From positions 1-27,198 of the forward strand of contig USEC01000026.1 of assembly GCA_900553595.1 (NCBI GenBank): DNA of 27,198 bases, given 5' to 3'. The position numbers and the translations under genes were made by a program. Below are positions 1 through 7,463 of the stretch, piece after piece (the stretch's first letter is position 1; each line of letters opens with the position of its first letter). Below the pieces are notes generated by a model. The model did no database searches, was not told where the DNA came from, and worked only from the letters and a program-made list of their open reading frames with translations. The DNA comes from an uncultured Prevotella sp. Its GTDB lineage: Bacteria; Bacteroidota; Bacteroidia; Bacteroidales; Bacteroidaceae.

Positions 1-32
1 CAAAGGTATAATGATGAACGAACGTGTACAAG
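1..32 (-). promoter_or_regulatory. Bacteroidota-type promoter reading out of the left edge
   Basis: Read on the minus strand, positions 8-1 are TACCTTTG, an exact match to the TAnnTTTG -7 box. CTTG lies at 32-29, 20 bases upstream, which is the usual spacing to the -33 box (consensus TTTG). The same CTTG-20-TAnnTTTG arrangement precedes the RloA-like gene. The transcribed gene lies outside the window, so this is inference from motif and spacing. Confidence 0.5.
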
Positions 33-35
33 GCT

Positions 36-109
36 GCATCGCGGATACGCTTACGTTGGATTGACAATCTGTATCTCATCTACATCTCATCTACATCCAA
101 TCTACATTG
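36..109. repeat. Left-edge ATCTACAT repeat cluster
   Basis: A 19-mer at 36-54 (GCATCGCGGATACGCTTAC) recurs inverted with one mismatch at 27144-27162. A 22-mer at 88-109, starting CATCTACATCCAATC, recurs perfectly in direct orientation at 27115-27136. Several ATCTACAT words lie between. No coding potential is seen. This is a dispersed non-coding repeat, or part of an element whose ends lie outside the window. Confidence 0.6.
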
Positions 110-369
110 CTGCCAAGCAGCACGCACCCAGTGAGTTATATGAATTTTTGGCTTGAAGAATGTAGAATGACGATTTTTTTTGAAAAAATAAATTCAGTTA
201 TTGCTGTCCGGTAAAAAAATAGAGAAAGTTGTAAGATTCTTTTATCAAGCAAATTGCATAGAATTTAAAATCCGCAGGCTTACCTGAAGTGTATTCTTAT
301 CGATTAGAGTTTAATTGTTGTCCGGCAAAGTATGGATTTGGTGTTTAGTGCTGCAGTCAGGACAAGGTA
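110..369. other. AT-rich gene-free stretch
   Basis: I see no credible ORF or RNA gene here. The only structured elements are two copies of an ATTGYTGTCCGGYAAA word at 200-214 and 314-329. A third copy, inverted, lies beyond the palindromic element at 521-535. Confidence 0.5.
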
Positions 370-535
370 TAGGAGGTCGAGCGTCCCGCTCGACAACACC
401 ACCCAGACAACTGATAATTAAGAATTCTTGCAAGGCAAGCGACAAAGCCGAGCGCACAATGTGTTGTTTTGCTCTGTGTTGTCGAGCGGGACGCTCAACC
501 TCCTATAGCTTGCAAATATTTTGCCGGACAGCAAT
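314..535. repeat. Outer inverted repeat around palindromic element copy 1
   Basis: ATTGTTGTCCGGCAAA at 314-329 faces TTGCCGGACAGCAAT at 521-535 as an inverted repeat with one mismatch over 15 bases. A third, degenerate copy (ATTGCTGTCCGGTAA) lies at 200-214 in the same orientation as the first. The palindromic element is nested inside the pair, so this may be the relic of a larger element or an older insertion target. Confidence 0.5.
370..505 (+). repeat. Palindromic-arm element, copy 1 (MITE- or REPIN-like)
   Basis: Two 30-base arms at 370-399 and 476-505 are inverted repeats with a single mismatch. Each arm also contains its own small palindrome, TCGAGCG-TCC-CGCTCGA. The left interior (CACCCAGACAACTGATAATT, then AAGAATTC) is shared with the copy at 15026-15140, which is inverted relative to this one. 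Conservation of the interior as well as the arms argues for one element family rather than two unrelated hairpins. No transposase is present in the window. Confidence 0.75.
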
Positions 536-565
536 GAAACTTTTTTCATAATTTTTCCTTAAACT

Positions 566-597
566 CTTGTAAATACAGAAGAAAACTTGTATATTTG
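566..597 (+). promoter_or_regulatory. Promoter of the RloA/RloB-like operon
   Basis: TATATTTG at 590-597 matches the TAnnTTTG -7 box, and CTTG at 566-569 sits 20 bases upstream as a -33 box. The predicted transcript start near 604 gives a leader of about 25 bases before the ATG at 629. Confidence 0.7.
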
Positions 598-628
598 CAA
601 AAATATTACATATTTAGATGTTTTCTTT

Positions 629-1849
629 ATGATTATACAGTTTTCCGTAGGCAATTTCTTGTCGTTCAAAGAACTTTCTACCCTCTCTTTGGTGACCACC
701 AATTTGAAAGAGGCAGCAATACCGGATGCCGACTCTATGACAGAGATGGGGGATGCCATCCCCGCAGTTCTTCATGGAGCGGCAATATATGGTGCCAATG
801 CTTCCGGCAAATCCAATTTCGCAAAGGCGTTTGCAACATTCAAGTGGCTTGTTGTAAATTCCATGAAGGAATTGCAGGCTGGCGAAACGCTGGATGTGGA
901 GAGCTTCATGCTCAATGCCACGACAGCACACGAGCCGTCGGTTTTTGAGATAGTCTTTTGCAATGCCGAATACATCTTTCGCTATGGATTTGAGATTGAC
1001 AGCAGAAAGGTGCACAAGGAATGGCTGTATCGCAGGAACAACAGGAAACGTGCGAAAGAAGTGGAACTACTGTTCAGGGATGGAGAGAAAAACAATGTTC
1101 ACCCGACATGTGCAATAGCAAGAAACCTTATCGCCAACAGAATGGTGCGCGACAATGCATTGCTTGTTTCGGTTGCGGCACAGTTCAACGACGAGATGGC
1201 GGTGAGCATCGTGAATTGGCTTAACGATACGTCGATCATCACCAGCCATGATGATGAAATGATGTGGAAACGGGCGGCAATAAAATTGGACGACCCGAAT
1301 ATACGCAAGCGCATTGTCGATTTCTCAAGGTTCGCTGATTTGGGGATAGAGGACATATACAAGGTGAATGATGAGGTGGTGAGCAGTCATGTGCAGTACG
1401 ATGACGAGGGTAGGGAGATGCAGACCGTCTCATTCCCGTTTGCAAGCAATGAGTCGGAGGGAACGGTGAAGTATTTCCAGCTGGCATATCCCATAATAGA
1501 CGCTTTGGATAACGGCAAGCGTCTGGTAATCGACGAGATTGACAGTAAGATGCACCCGAAACTGACAAGCAAAATCATAGAACTGTTCAATTCAAGGGAG
1601 ACAAATCCAAATCATGCCCAGCTGATATTCACCATTCACGACACCAACATCCTTAGTGCCAGAATCTTGCGGAGAGACCAGGTGTGGTTTGCCCAAAAGG
1701 ACACATACGGTGCGACAAGACTCTATTCGCTTGCCGACTACAAAGTGAGAAACAATGCGTCCTTTGAAAAGGAATATCTGGAAGGAAAGTATGGGGGTAC
1801 GCCTATTATCGGCGACTTTTCCAAGTTGTTTGCAAATGCGGAGGGTTGA
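629..1849 (+). CDS. AAA/ABC-type ATPase, RloA/AbiLi-like (candidate defence ATPase)
   Basis: A 406-residue ATP-binding protein of the AAA_15/AAA_21 type. The opening MIIQFSVGNFLSF is typical of this family, where residues before the Walker A form the first strands of an SMC-like fold. Walker A is GANASGKS at 55-62, an ABC-like signature lies near residue 278 (SEGT), Walker B is LVIDEID at about 301-307, and a switch histidine follows in FTIHDTN. I chose ATG 629 over an in-frame codon at 587 because 587 lies inside the -7 promoter box. The next gene is RloB-like, and the pair matches RloA/RloB and lactococcal AbiLi/AbiLii, known from restriction islands and phage abortive infection. The gene is visibly AT-richer than ispD or recG, which fits transfer. 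The family call is firm; a defence role is inferred. Confidence 0.85.
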   Translation: MIIQFSVGNFLSFKELSTLSLVTTNLKEAAIPDADSMTEMGDAIPAVLHGAAIYGANASGKSNFAKAFATFKWLVVNSMKELQAGETLDVESFMLNATTAHEPSVFEIVFCNAEYIFRYGFEIDSRKVHKEWLYRRNNRKRAKEVELLFRDGEKNNVHPTCAIARNLIANRMVRDNALLVSVAAQFNDEMAVSIVNWLNDTSIITSHDDEMMWKRAAIKLDDPNIRKRIVDFSRFADLGIEDIYKVNDEVVSSHVQYDDEGREMQTVSFPFASNESEGTVKYFQLAYPIIDALDNGKRLVIDEIDSKMHPKLTSKIIELFNSRETNPNHAQLIFTIHDTNILSARILRRDQVWFAQKDTYGATRLYSLADYKVRNNASFEKEYLEGKYGGTPIIGDFSKLFANAEG

Positions 1850-1851
1850 AT

Positions 1852-2472
1852 ATGGCAAGATACAATCCGCGGCAGGAACGGAGTCTGAAACGCCGTTCGG
1901 GATATAGGGATATAAAACAGTCGTTCCTGATAATCTGCGAGGGCGTAAATACCGAACCCGATTATTTCAATGCGTTCCGATTGACATCAGCTTCGGTGAA
2001 GGCTGTCGGCAAGGGACTGAATACGGTAAGACTGGTGCAAGAAGCCATGATTATAAGAAATGAGGAGCGCAGGAAGGGTCATTCGTTCGATCAGTATTGG
2101 GTGGTGTTCGACAAGGATGATTTCTCAAACACTGACTTCAATGAGGCTATACGCTTGGCTGAGGCCAATGGCTTTCAGGTGGCGTACAGCAATCAGGCGT
2201 TTGAATATTGGTTTCTGCTGCATTTCAACGCATATAGCGGTTACATTCATCGAGGTGATTATGAGCAATTGCTTAGCCGGCAGATGAAAACCAAGTATAG
2301 CAAGAAGGACAGTTTTACGGCAAGAATATATGGACTGCTGTTGCCGTATCAACAGGATGCGATTGCAAGAGCAAGAAAGATTCTGGCTGACTTTGGTGAT
2401 ACGCCGCCATCGCTGGCGGTCTCTTCTACAACGGTATTCAAGCTTGTGGAAGCGTTGAATAGATTCCTGTAA
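1852..2472 (+). CDS. RloB/AbiLii-like protein
   Basis: A 206-residue protein with RloB-family features: CEGVNTEPDYF near residues 29-39, an acidic VFDKDDF motif near 86-92, then NQAFEYWFLLHF. Conserved acidic residues in this order suggest a Toprim-like metal-dependent nuclease fold, which is an inference. The lactococcal homologue AbiLii is required for phage abortive infection. ATG 1852 lies 2 bases after the ATPase stop. A GGAGG-rich purine stretch within 1839-1845 gives good ribosome-binding spacing. A TTG at 1846 overlapping the stop is an alternative start. The pair is almost certainly co-transcribed and translationally coupled. The protein could act as the effector licensed by the ATPase. 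Confidence 0.82.
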   Translation: MARYNPRQERSLKRRSGYRDIKQSFLIICEGVNTEPDYFNAFRLTSASVKAVGKGLNTVRLVQEAMIIRNEERRKGHSFDQYWVVFDKDDFSNTDFNEAIRLAEANGFQVAYSNQAFEYWFLLHFNAYSGYIHRGDYEQLLSRQMKTKYSKKDSFTARIYGLLLPYQQDAIARARKILADFGDTPPSLAVSSTTVFKLVEALNRFL

Positions 2473-2477
2473 AGCCG

Positions 2478-2517
2478 GCAGTGGCGGAGACAGCGTTTTT
2501 ACCGCTGCTTATTTTTA
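2478..2517 (+). terminator. Possible terminator after the RloB-like gene
   Basis: GCAGTGG at 2478-2484 can pair with CCGCTGC at 2502-2508 (one G-T pair). The loop is 17 bases, followed by a T-rich stretch. The stem is short and the loop long, so support is modest. Confidence 0.35.
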
Positions 2518-2593
2518 TCTCCTTCCACACCCGCAATTCCTCAAAAGCGTTAAAAAAAGCGGATGAAGAATGGCATTTTTCAGAAAATATTAG

Positions 2594-2601
2594 TAAGTTT
2601 G
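2594..2601 (+). promoter_or_regulatory. -7 box of the DJ-1/ispD operon
   Basis: TAAGTTTG fits TAnnTTTG and lies 22 bases before the ATG at 2624, giving a predicted leader of about 15 bases. The expected -33 position has only a weak match (ATGG at 2570-2573). Confidence 0.5.
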
Positions 2602-2623
2602 TAGGACACAAAAAGGAATTGTT

Positions 2624-3172
2624 ATGGCAAAAGTATATGAATTTCTTGCCGACGGCTTCGAGGACATCGAGGCTCTCGGCCCGGTAGATATCCTGCGTCG
2701 TGGAGGCGTGGAAGTGATGACAGTGAGCATCGGCAGGTCGCTTGCAGTGACCTCGGCGCATGGCGTGGAGGTGAAGGCCGACATCCTTTTCGGCGATGCC
2801 GACCTCAGCGATGCCGACCTTCTGCTCATTCCCGGCGGTATGCCCGGAGCGAAGAACATAGACGAACATGAGGGCGTACGCCGTGCGCTCGTTGCCCAGA
2901 ATGCTGCCGGCCGACGCATAGGAGCCATTTGTGCGGGTCCGATGGTGCTGGGACATCTCGGCTTGCTTGATGGACGCCGCGCCACATGCTACCCCGGCTT
3001 CGAGAAGGAACTTGCGGGTGCCACCTACACCGCCGAACCGTTCACCGTCGATGGCAACATCGTTACGGGCAAAGGTCCCGGTGCCACGTTCGCCTACGCC
3101 TACGCCATACTTGAGATGTTCAAGGGTGAGCGTGTGACAAGAATGATGAAAGAGGGCATGATGTATGAGTAA
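2624..3172 (+). CDS. DJ-1/PfpI (ThiJ/YajL) family protein
   Basis: A 182-residue single-domain protein of the DJ-1 subgroup and about the normal family length. It has the strand-loop FEDIEA with the conserved acid Glu16, GGMPGAKN in the middle, and the nucleophile elbow AICAGP with Cys103. The Cys103/Glu16 pair is the redox-sensitive site of DJ-1 and YajL. Members are cytosolic and tied to oxidative or carbonyl stress; the exact reaction (glyoxalase, deglycase or chaperone) is disputed and cannot be settled here. The stop overlaps the ispD start by 8 bases, so the two genes form one operon. Confidence 0.9.
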   Translation: MAKVYEFLADGFEDIEALGPVDILRRGGVEVMTVSIGRSLAVTSAHGVEVKADILFGDADLSDADLLLIPGGMPGAKNIDEHEGVRRALVAQNAAGRRIGAICAGPMVLGHLGLLDGRRATCYPGFEKELAGATYTAEPFTVDGNIVTGKGPGATFAYAYAILEMFKGERVTRMMKEGMMYE

Positions 3173-3851
3173 TGCCGATTATATCATAATCGTTGCCGGC
3201 GGCAAGGGGCTGCGCATGGGTGCCGAACTGCCCAAGCAGTTTCTGCCTGTGGGCGGTCGTCCCGTGCTGATGCGCACCATAGAGCGGTTCAGGAAGTATA
3301 GTGCCGACTTGAACATTATCCTTGTCCTGCCGCATTCGCAGCAGGAGTTCTGGCGCAGTCTGTGCCGCGAGTATGCCTTCAACATAGAACATACCGTCGT
3401 GGATGGAGGAGCGACGAGGTTTCTCTCGTCGAAGAACGGACTCGCTGCCGTCCCAGACGATGCGCAGGGCGTGGTGGGCATACACGACGGCGTGCGCCCC
3501 TTCGTCTCTGTGGAGGTGATAGACCGTTGTTTCGAGACAGCTCGTCGCTATGGTGCAGCACTGCCCGTGATGCCCGTTACCGACACCCTGCGCTATGTGG
3601 GCGATGCCGGTGCCGTACACAATGTGCAGCGCAGCGACTATCGTTCGGTGCAGACACCGCAGACATTCAGCATCCCCCTCATAAAGAAAGCCTTTGATGT
3701 GCCCGACAACGATGCCTTCACCGACGACGCTTCGGTGGCAGAAGCCGCCGGCATGGCCGTGACGATGGTGGAAGGCAACCGCGAGAACATAAAGCTCACA
3801 ACACCCTACGATTTGAAAGTGGCGGAATGGATGGCAAATTATAATTCATAA
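3165..3851 (+). CDS. ispD: 2-C-methyl-D-erythritol 4-phosphate cytidylyltransferase
   Basis: A 228-residue enzyme, normal length for IspD. It joins CTP to methylerythritol 4-phosphate in the MEP isoprenoid pathway, in the cytosol. Visible motifs are the glycine-rich CTP loop VAGGKGLRMG (10-19), PKQF with Lys24, HDGVRP (107-112), Arg156 before the TPQTF motif, TDDASV near 187, and NIKLT with Lys210. These match the known CTP- and substrate-binding residues. ATG 3165 overlaps the DJ-1 stop in the sequence ATGAGTAA. The stop codon (3849-3851) lies at the boundary of the first and second units of the heptad array. A second IspD-like domain at 12731 belongs to a different pathway. Confidence 0.95.
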   Translation: MSNADYIIIVAGGKGLRMGAELPKQFLPVGGRPVLMRTIERFRKYSADLNIILVLPHSQQEFWRSLCREYAFNIEHTVVDGGATRFLSSKNGLAAVPDDAQGVVGIHDGVRPFVSVEVIDRCFETARRYGAALPVMPVTDTLRYVGDAGAVHNVQRSDYRSVQTPQTFSIPLIKKAFDVPDNDAFTDDASVAEAAGMAVTMVEGNRENIKLTTPYDLKVAEWMANYNS

Positions 3852-4024
3852 TTCGTAATTCATAATTCATAATGCCCAACTCGTAACTCGTAACTCGTAA
3901 TTCGTAACTTGTAATTCGTAACTTGTAACTTGTAACTCGTAACTTGTAACTCGTAACTTGTAACTCGTAACTTGTAACTCATAACTCGTAACTCCTAACT
4001 CGTAACTCCTAACTCGTAACTCCC
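3843..4024 (+). repeat. 26-unit AAYTYVT heptanucleotide array between ispD and recG
   Basis: Twenty-six consecutive 7-base units run in one register from 3843 to 4024. The first four are AATTCAT or AATTCGT; one degenerate unit (AATGCCC) follows; then come 21 units of AACTCGT, AACTTGT, AACTCCT and close variants. Almost every unit fits AAYTYVT. The array starts inside the last codons of ispD and ends on the base before the recG ATG, so it fills the whole gap. The same heptad occurs on the opposite strand at 14938-15021 and again at 19308-19356. Confidence 0.9.
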
Positions 4025-6121
4025 ATGTCTCTCCTCTCACAAGACATAATGTATCTGCCAGGCGTAGGTCCGCACCGCAAGGAACTGTTCAGCAAGCAAC
4101 TGGGCATCAACACATGGGGCGACCTGCTGGAATACTATCCATACAAGTACATCGACAGGAGCCGTATCTACGCCATCAGCGAGATTACGGGCGACATGCC
4201 GTTTGTGCAATTGCGTGGAAAAATACTCAGTTTCGAGGAGTTTCAGATGTCGCCACGCAAGAAACGTGTGGTGGCGCATTTCAGCGACGGGCGCAATGTC
4301 ATCGACCTTGTGTGGTTCCAAGGGGCGCAGTATGTCTATAAGAATTATAAAGTGAACGAGGACTACATCGTCTTCGGACGTCCCACCGCATACGGCGGAC
4401 GCTACAACATAGCGCATCCCGACATAGAAAAGGCGGGCGACCTGCAACTCTCCGACATGGGAATGCAACCGTATTACATCACGTCGGAAGCGATGAAGAA
4501 GCACAACTTCAACTCGCAGGCCATCGGAAAAGTAGTAAAGACACTGCTCGCAAAACTCAACACACCGCTCGAAGAGACCCTTCCGCCGTTCATCACGGGT
4601 CGCTTGCACCTCGTGTCGCGTGACACCGCCATGCGCGACATACACTATCCCAAGACCACCCACGACATGCAGAAGGCGCGCGAACGCCTTAAGTTTGAAG
4701 AATTGTTCTATGTGCAGCTCAACATCCTGCGCTATGCCAGCGAGCACCGTCGCAAGTATCGTGGCTATATCTTCAACCGTGTGGGCGACATCTTCAACAC
4801 CTTCTACAGCCAGAACCTGCCTTTCCCGCTCACCGGAGCGCAGAAACGTGTGATGCACGAGATAAACGACGACATGCGTTCCGGCAGACAGATGAACCGC
4901 CTTTTACAGGGCGATGTGGGTTCCGGCAAGACGCTTGTGGCTCTCATGGCCATGCTTATAGCCTTGGGCAACGGCTTTCAGGCGTGCATCATGGCTCCTA
5001 CGGAAATCCTTGCCGAACAGCACCTTGCAACGATAAAGGAGTTTTTGAAAGGTATGCCCGTGCGTGTGGAACTGCTTACGGGTATGGTGAAGGGCAAGAA
5101 ACGTGCTGAAGTGCTCGACGGACTCATTGCAGGGACGGTGGATATACTCGTCGGAACGCATGCCGTGGTGGAGGAGACGGTGCAGTTCGCACGCCTCGGT
5201 CTCGCCGTAATCGACGAGCAGCATCGCTTCGGAGTGGCTCAACGCGCCAAGCTATGGGCCAAGAGCAGCAACCCGCCGCACATCCTTGTCATGACGGCGA
5301 CACCCATTCCGCGCACACTGGCAATGACTATCTACGGCGACCTCGATGTGAGTGTCATCGACGAACTGCCTCCTGGACGCAAACCCGTACACACGATACA
5401 CAAATACGACAACCAACTCACGAGTCTGTACCAGGGCATACGCCAGCAGATAAACGAGGGACGGCAGGTGTATATAGTGTTCCCCTTGATCAGCGAAAGC
5501 GAGAAAATGGATCTGAAAAACCTTGAGGACGGTTTTGAAACGCTTGTACAGGCGTTCCCGGAATACCGTCTCAGCAAGGTGCACGGCAAGATGAAGTCGA
5601 AGGAAAAGGATGCCGAGATGCAGAAATTCGTGAGCGGTGAGACACAGATTCTCGTGGCAACGACAGTGATAGAGGTGGGTGTGAATGTGCCGAACGCCTC
5701 GGTAATGGTGATTCTCGACGCACAACGCTTCGGACTTTCGCAGTTGCATCAGTTGCGTGGACGCGTGGGCCGTGGTGCCGACCAGAGCTACTGCATCCTC
5801 GTGACCAACTACAAACTCACGGCGGAGACACGCAAGCGCATCGACATCATGTGTGAGACGAACGACGGATTCCGCATCGCCGAAGCCGACCTCAAGCTCC
5901 GTGGACCTGGCGACCTTGAAGGAACGCAGCAGAGCGGAATAGCCTTCGACCTGAAGATAGCCGACATAGCACGCGACGGACAGCTCGTGCAGCTCGCACG
6001 CGACGAGGCGCAGAAGATAATCTATGCCGACCCTACATGCCAGAGTCCCGAATACGCAATGCTCTGGAAGCGTCTGCGGGAACTGAGGAATACTAATATC
6101 AATTGGGCGGCGATAAGTTGA
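4025..6121 (+). CDS. recG: ATP-dependent DNA helicase RecG
   Basis: A 698-residue protein, about the length of E. coli RecG (693). RecG remodels stalled replication forks and branched DNA. The N-terminal wedge domain contains an OB fold at roughly residues 58-130. Helicase motifs follow: I, GDVGSGKT near 297-304; Ia, APTEILAEQH; II, DEQHRFG near 397-403; III, TATPIPRT near 424-431. The C-terminal half has VIEVGVNVPNA, QLRGRVGRG and the RecG-specific RGPGDLEGTQQSG segment. ATG 4025 directly follows the heptad array and gives the expected N-terminus LPGVGPHRKELF. No TAnnTTTG box is visible just upstream, so readthrough from ispD is likely. Confidence 0.96.
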   Translation: MSLLSQDIMYLPGVGPHRKELFSKQLGINTWGDLLEYYPYKYIDRSRIYAISEITGDMPFVQLRGKILSFEEFQMSPRKKRVVAHFSDGRNVIDLVWFQGAQYVYKNYKVNEDYIVFGRPTAYGGRYNIAHPDIEKAGDLQLSDMGMQPYYITSEAMKKHNFNSQAIGKVVKTLLAKLNTPLEETLPPFITGRLHLVSRDTAMRDIHYPKTTHDMQKARERLKFEELFYVQLNILRYASEHRRKYRGYIFNRVGDIFNTFYSQNLPFPLTGAQKRVMHEINDDMRSGRQMNRLLQGDVGSGKTLVALMAMLIALGNGFQACIMAPTEILAEQHLATIKEFLKGMPVRVELLTGMVKGKKRAEVLDGLIAGTVDILVGTHAVVEETVQFARLGLAVIDEQHRFGVAQRAKLWAKSSNPPHILVMTATPIPRTLAMTIYGDLDVSVIDELPPGRKPVHTIHKYDNQLTSLYQGIRQQINEGRQVYIVFPLISESEKMDLKNLEDGFETLVQAFPEYRLSKVHGKMKSKEKDAEMQKFVSGETQILVATTVIEVGVNVPNASVMVILDAQRFGLSQLHQLRGRVGRGADQSYCILVTNYKLTAETRKRIDIMCETNDGFRIAEADLKLRGPGDLEGTQQSGIAFDLKIADIARDGQLVQLARDEAQKIIYADPTCQSPEYAMLWKRLRELRNTNINWAAIS

Positions 6122-6256
6122 GACCCCCTCTGACTCCTAAAAAGAACTTGCGTTAAACAGCGGTAAAAGGTTTAAAAACACGGTGTTGCAACAAGGAAAT
6201 GTGTTAAAACAGGAATAAAAACTGTTAATAATGTAACATTTTCGCAATAAAATGAT

Positions 6257-6264
6257 TATCTTTG
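6257..6264 (+). promoter_or_regulatory. -7 box of the M23 peptidase gene
   Basis: TATCTTTG fits TAnnTTTG. The -33 region is poor. The predicted start near 6271 gives a leader of about 94 bases. Confidence 0.55.
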
Positions 6265-6321
6265 CAAACATCACAAACGAGCGTTGGATGCTTTTCCGTT
6301 CAACACTGGCCACCTTTTGAA

Positions 6322-6340
6322 GGAACAATATGCTTGTTCC
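6322..6340 (+). promoter_or_regulatory. Leader hairpin before the M23 peptidase gene
   Basis: GGAACAA (6322-6328) and TTGTTCC (6334-6340) form a perfect 7-bp stem with a 5-base loop, 24 bases before the ATG. It is followed by an A-rich ribosome-entry region typical of Bacteroidota. It may stabilise the transcript; no ligand or factor can be named. Confidence 0.4.
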
Positions 6341-6364
6341 AATTAAAAAAAGAACCTTAAAAGA

Positions 6365-7312
6365 ATGAATTTTAGAAAGATTATCAAGACATTGACAATA
6401 TCTGTGCTGTTTGCTGTTTCAGCCACTCCGGTCATGGGACAGGACCTGCTCGCACGACAGGCACCCGTGGATAGAAAGATGAAGACAGTGGACACCATCA
6501 TGCTGCGAAACATAATCGTAAGGGAAGAAGCCGAATCGCCGGCAGGAGAACTTTACGCCAACTGGGACAACAAGTACGCACACCGCGCCACTGAACTCCC
6601 GGAGAACTTCAAAATAGACCTCCGCCACTTCTGCATGCCCACAACAAGCCGCGTGATAACAAGCAACTTCGGTTCGCGTTGGGGACGCCAGCACAAAGGT
6701 ATCGATGTGAAAGTGTATATCGGCGACACCATCCGCGCGGCCTTCTCTGGCAAGGTGCGCATCGTGAGATACGAAGGTGGCGGCTACGGCAAGTACATTG
6801 TGATAAGACATAACAACGGCCTTGAAACGATTTACGGACACCTCTCGAAGCAACTGGTGAGCGAAAACCAGGAAGTGCGTGTGGGTGAACCTATCGGATT
6901 GGGCGGTAATACGGGACGAAGCACCGGTTCGCACCTGCATTTCGAGACCCGTCTGTGCGGCGTTGCACTCAATCCCGCACTCATGTTCGACTTCCGTGAG
7001 CAGGATGTTACGGGCGACTATTACGCTTTCAACCGCGATTCTTACGAAAGCGAATCGGCAACTGCCAACCGTCTGCGTGGCAAACCCGGCAGCAGCATCG
7101 CTTCTACCGACGGCAGCAGCGGCGACTTCGGTGCCAACAACCGCACCACAAAGGGTCAGAACAGAGACATACAGTACCACAAAGTGGCGAAAGGCGACAC
7201 GCTTGAGAAGATTGCCCGCAGACGCGGTGTGACCATTTCCGACATCTGTCGACTCAACCACATAAAGAAGACGACGCGTCTTCGCCCAGGACAGATATTG
7301 CGCTACTCATAA
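6365..7312 (+). CDS. Secreted M23 metallopeptidase with C-terminal LysM
   Basis: A 315-residue exported protein. Residues 1-25 form a signal peptide (basic start, hydrophobic core, ATPVMGQ cleavage region). The M23 (LytM-type) zinc peptidase domain covers about 95-210. Metal and catalytic residues are intact: H110 and D114 in HKGID, H159 in YGHL, and H190/H192 in HLHFE. A low-complexity Ser/Gly/Asn linker follows at about 225-265, then one LysM domain (271-314) that binds peptidoglycan. The likely role is periplasmic cleavage of peptide cross-links during wall remodelling or division. Because the metal ligands are complete it should be an active enzyme rather than a NlpD/EnvC-type activator. 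It is a single-gene unit with its own promoter and terminator. Confidence 0.9.
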   Translation: MNFRKIIKTLTISVLFAVSATPVMGQDLLARQAPVDRKMKTVDTIMLRNIIVREEAESPAGELYANWDNKYAHRATELPENFKIDLRHFCMPTTSRVITSNFGSRWGRQHKGIDVKVYIGDTIRAAFSGKVRIVRYEGGGYGKYIVIRHNNGLETIYGHLSKQLVSENQEVRVGEPIGLGGNTGRSTGSHLHFETRLCGVALNPALMFDFREQDVTGDYYAFNRDSYESESATANRLRGKPGSSIASTDGSSGDFGANNRTTKGQNRDIQYHKVAKGDTLEKIARRRGVTISDICRLNHIKKTTRLRPGQILRYS

Positions 7313-7374
7313 TACGCAATCCACGAACGATATGGTAAAACAGGTTTTTTCATAATAAGAATTTTTTAGTTTTT

Positions 7375-7417
7375 ACGCCGGAGCAGGCATAATCCTCTGC
7401 TTCGGCGTTTTTCTTTT
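7375..7417 (+). terminator. Intrinsic terminator after the M23 gene
   Basis: A 12-bp stem, ACGCCGGAGCAG against CTGCTTCGGCGT with one G-T pair, is followed by TTTTTCTTTT. This is a textbook rho-independent terminator. Confidence 0.88.
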
Positions 7418-7463
7418 GGACGGAATAGACAGAAATTACGACAATTGTAACGACAGAAACACA

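Noticed and set aside
315..551. 78-residue open frame across the left palindromic element
   Set aside because: It is made of the repeat arms and spacer, has no recognisable protein pattern, and lies in a non-coding repeat region.
2624..3172. DJ-1/PfpI protein as an intracellular protease
   Set aside because: The FEDIEA/AICAG pattern and length fit the DJ-1/YajL subgroup rather than PfpI proteases; no proteolytic role is claimed.
3843..4024. Heptad array as a CRISPR array
   Set aside because: Units are contiguous 7-mers with no unique spacers and no cas genes nearby.
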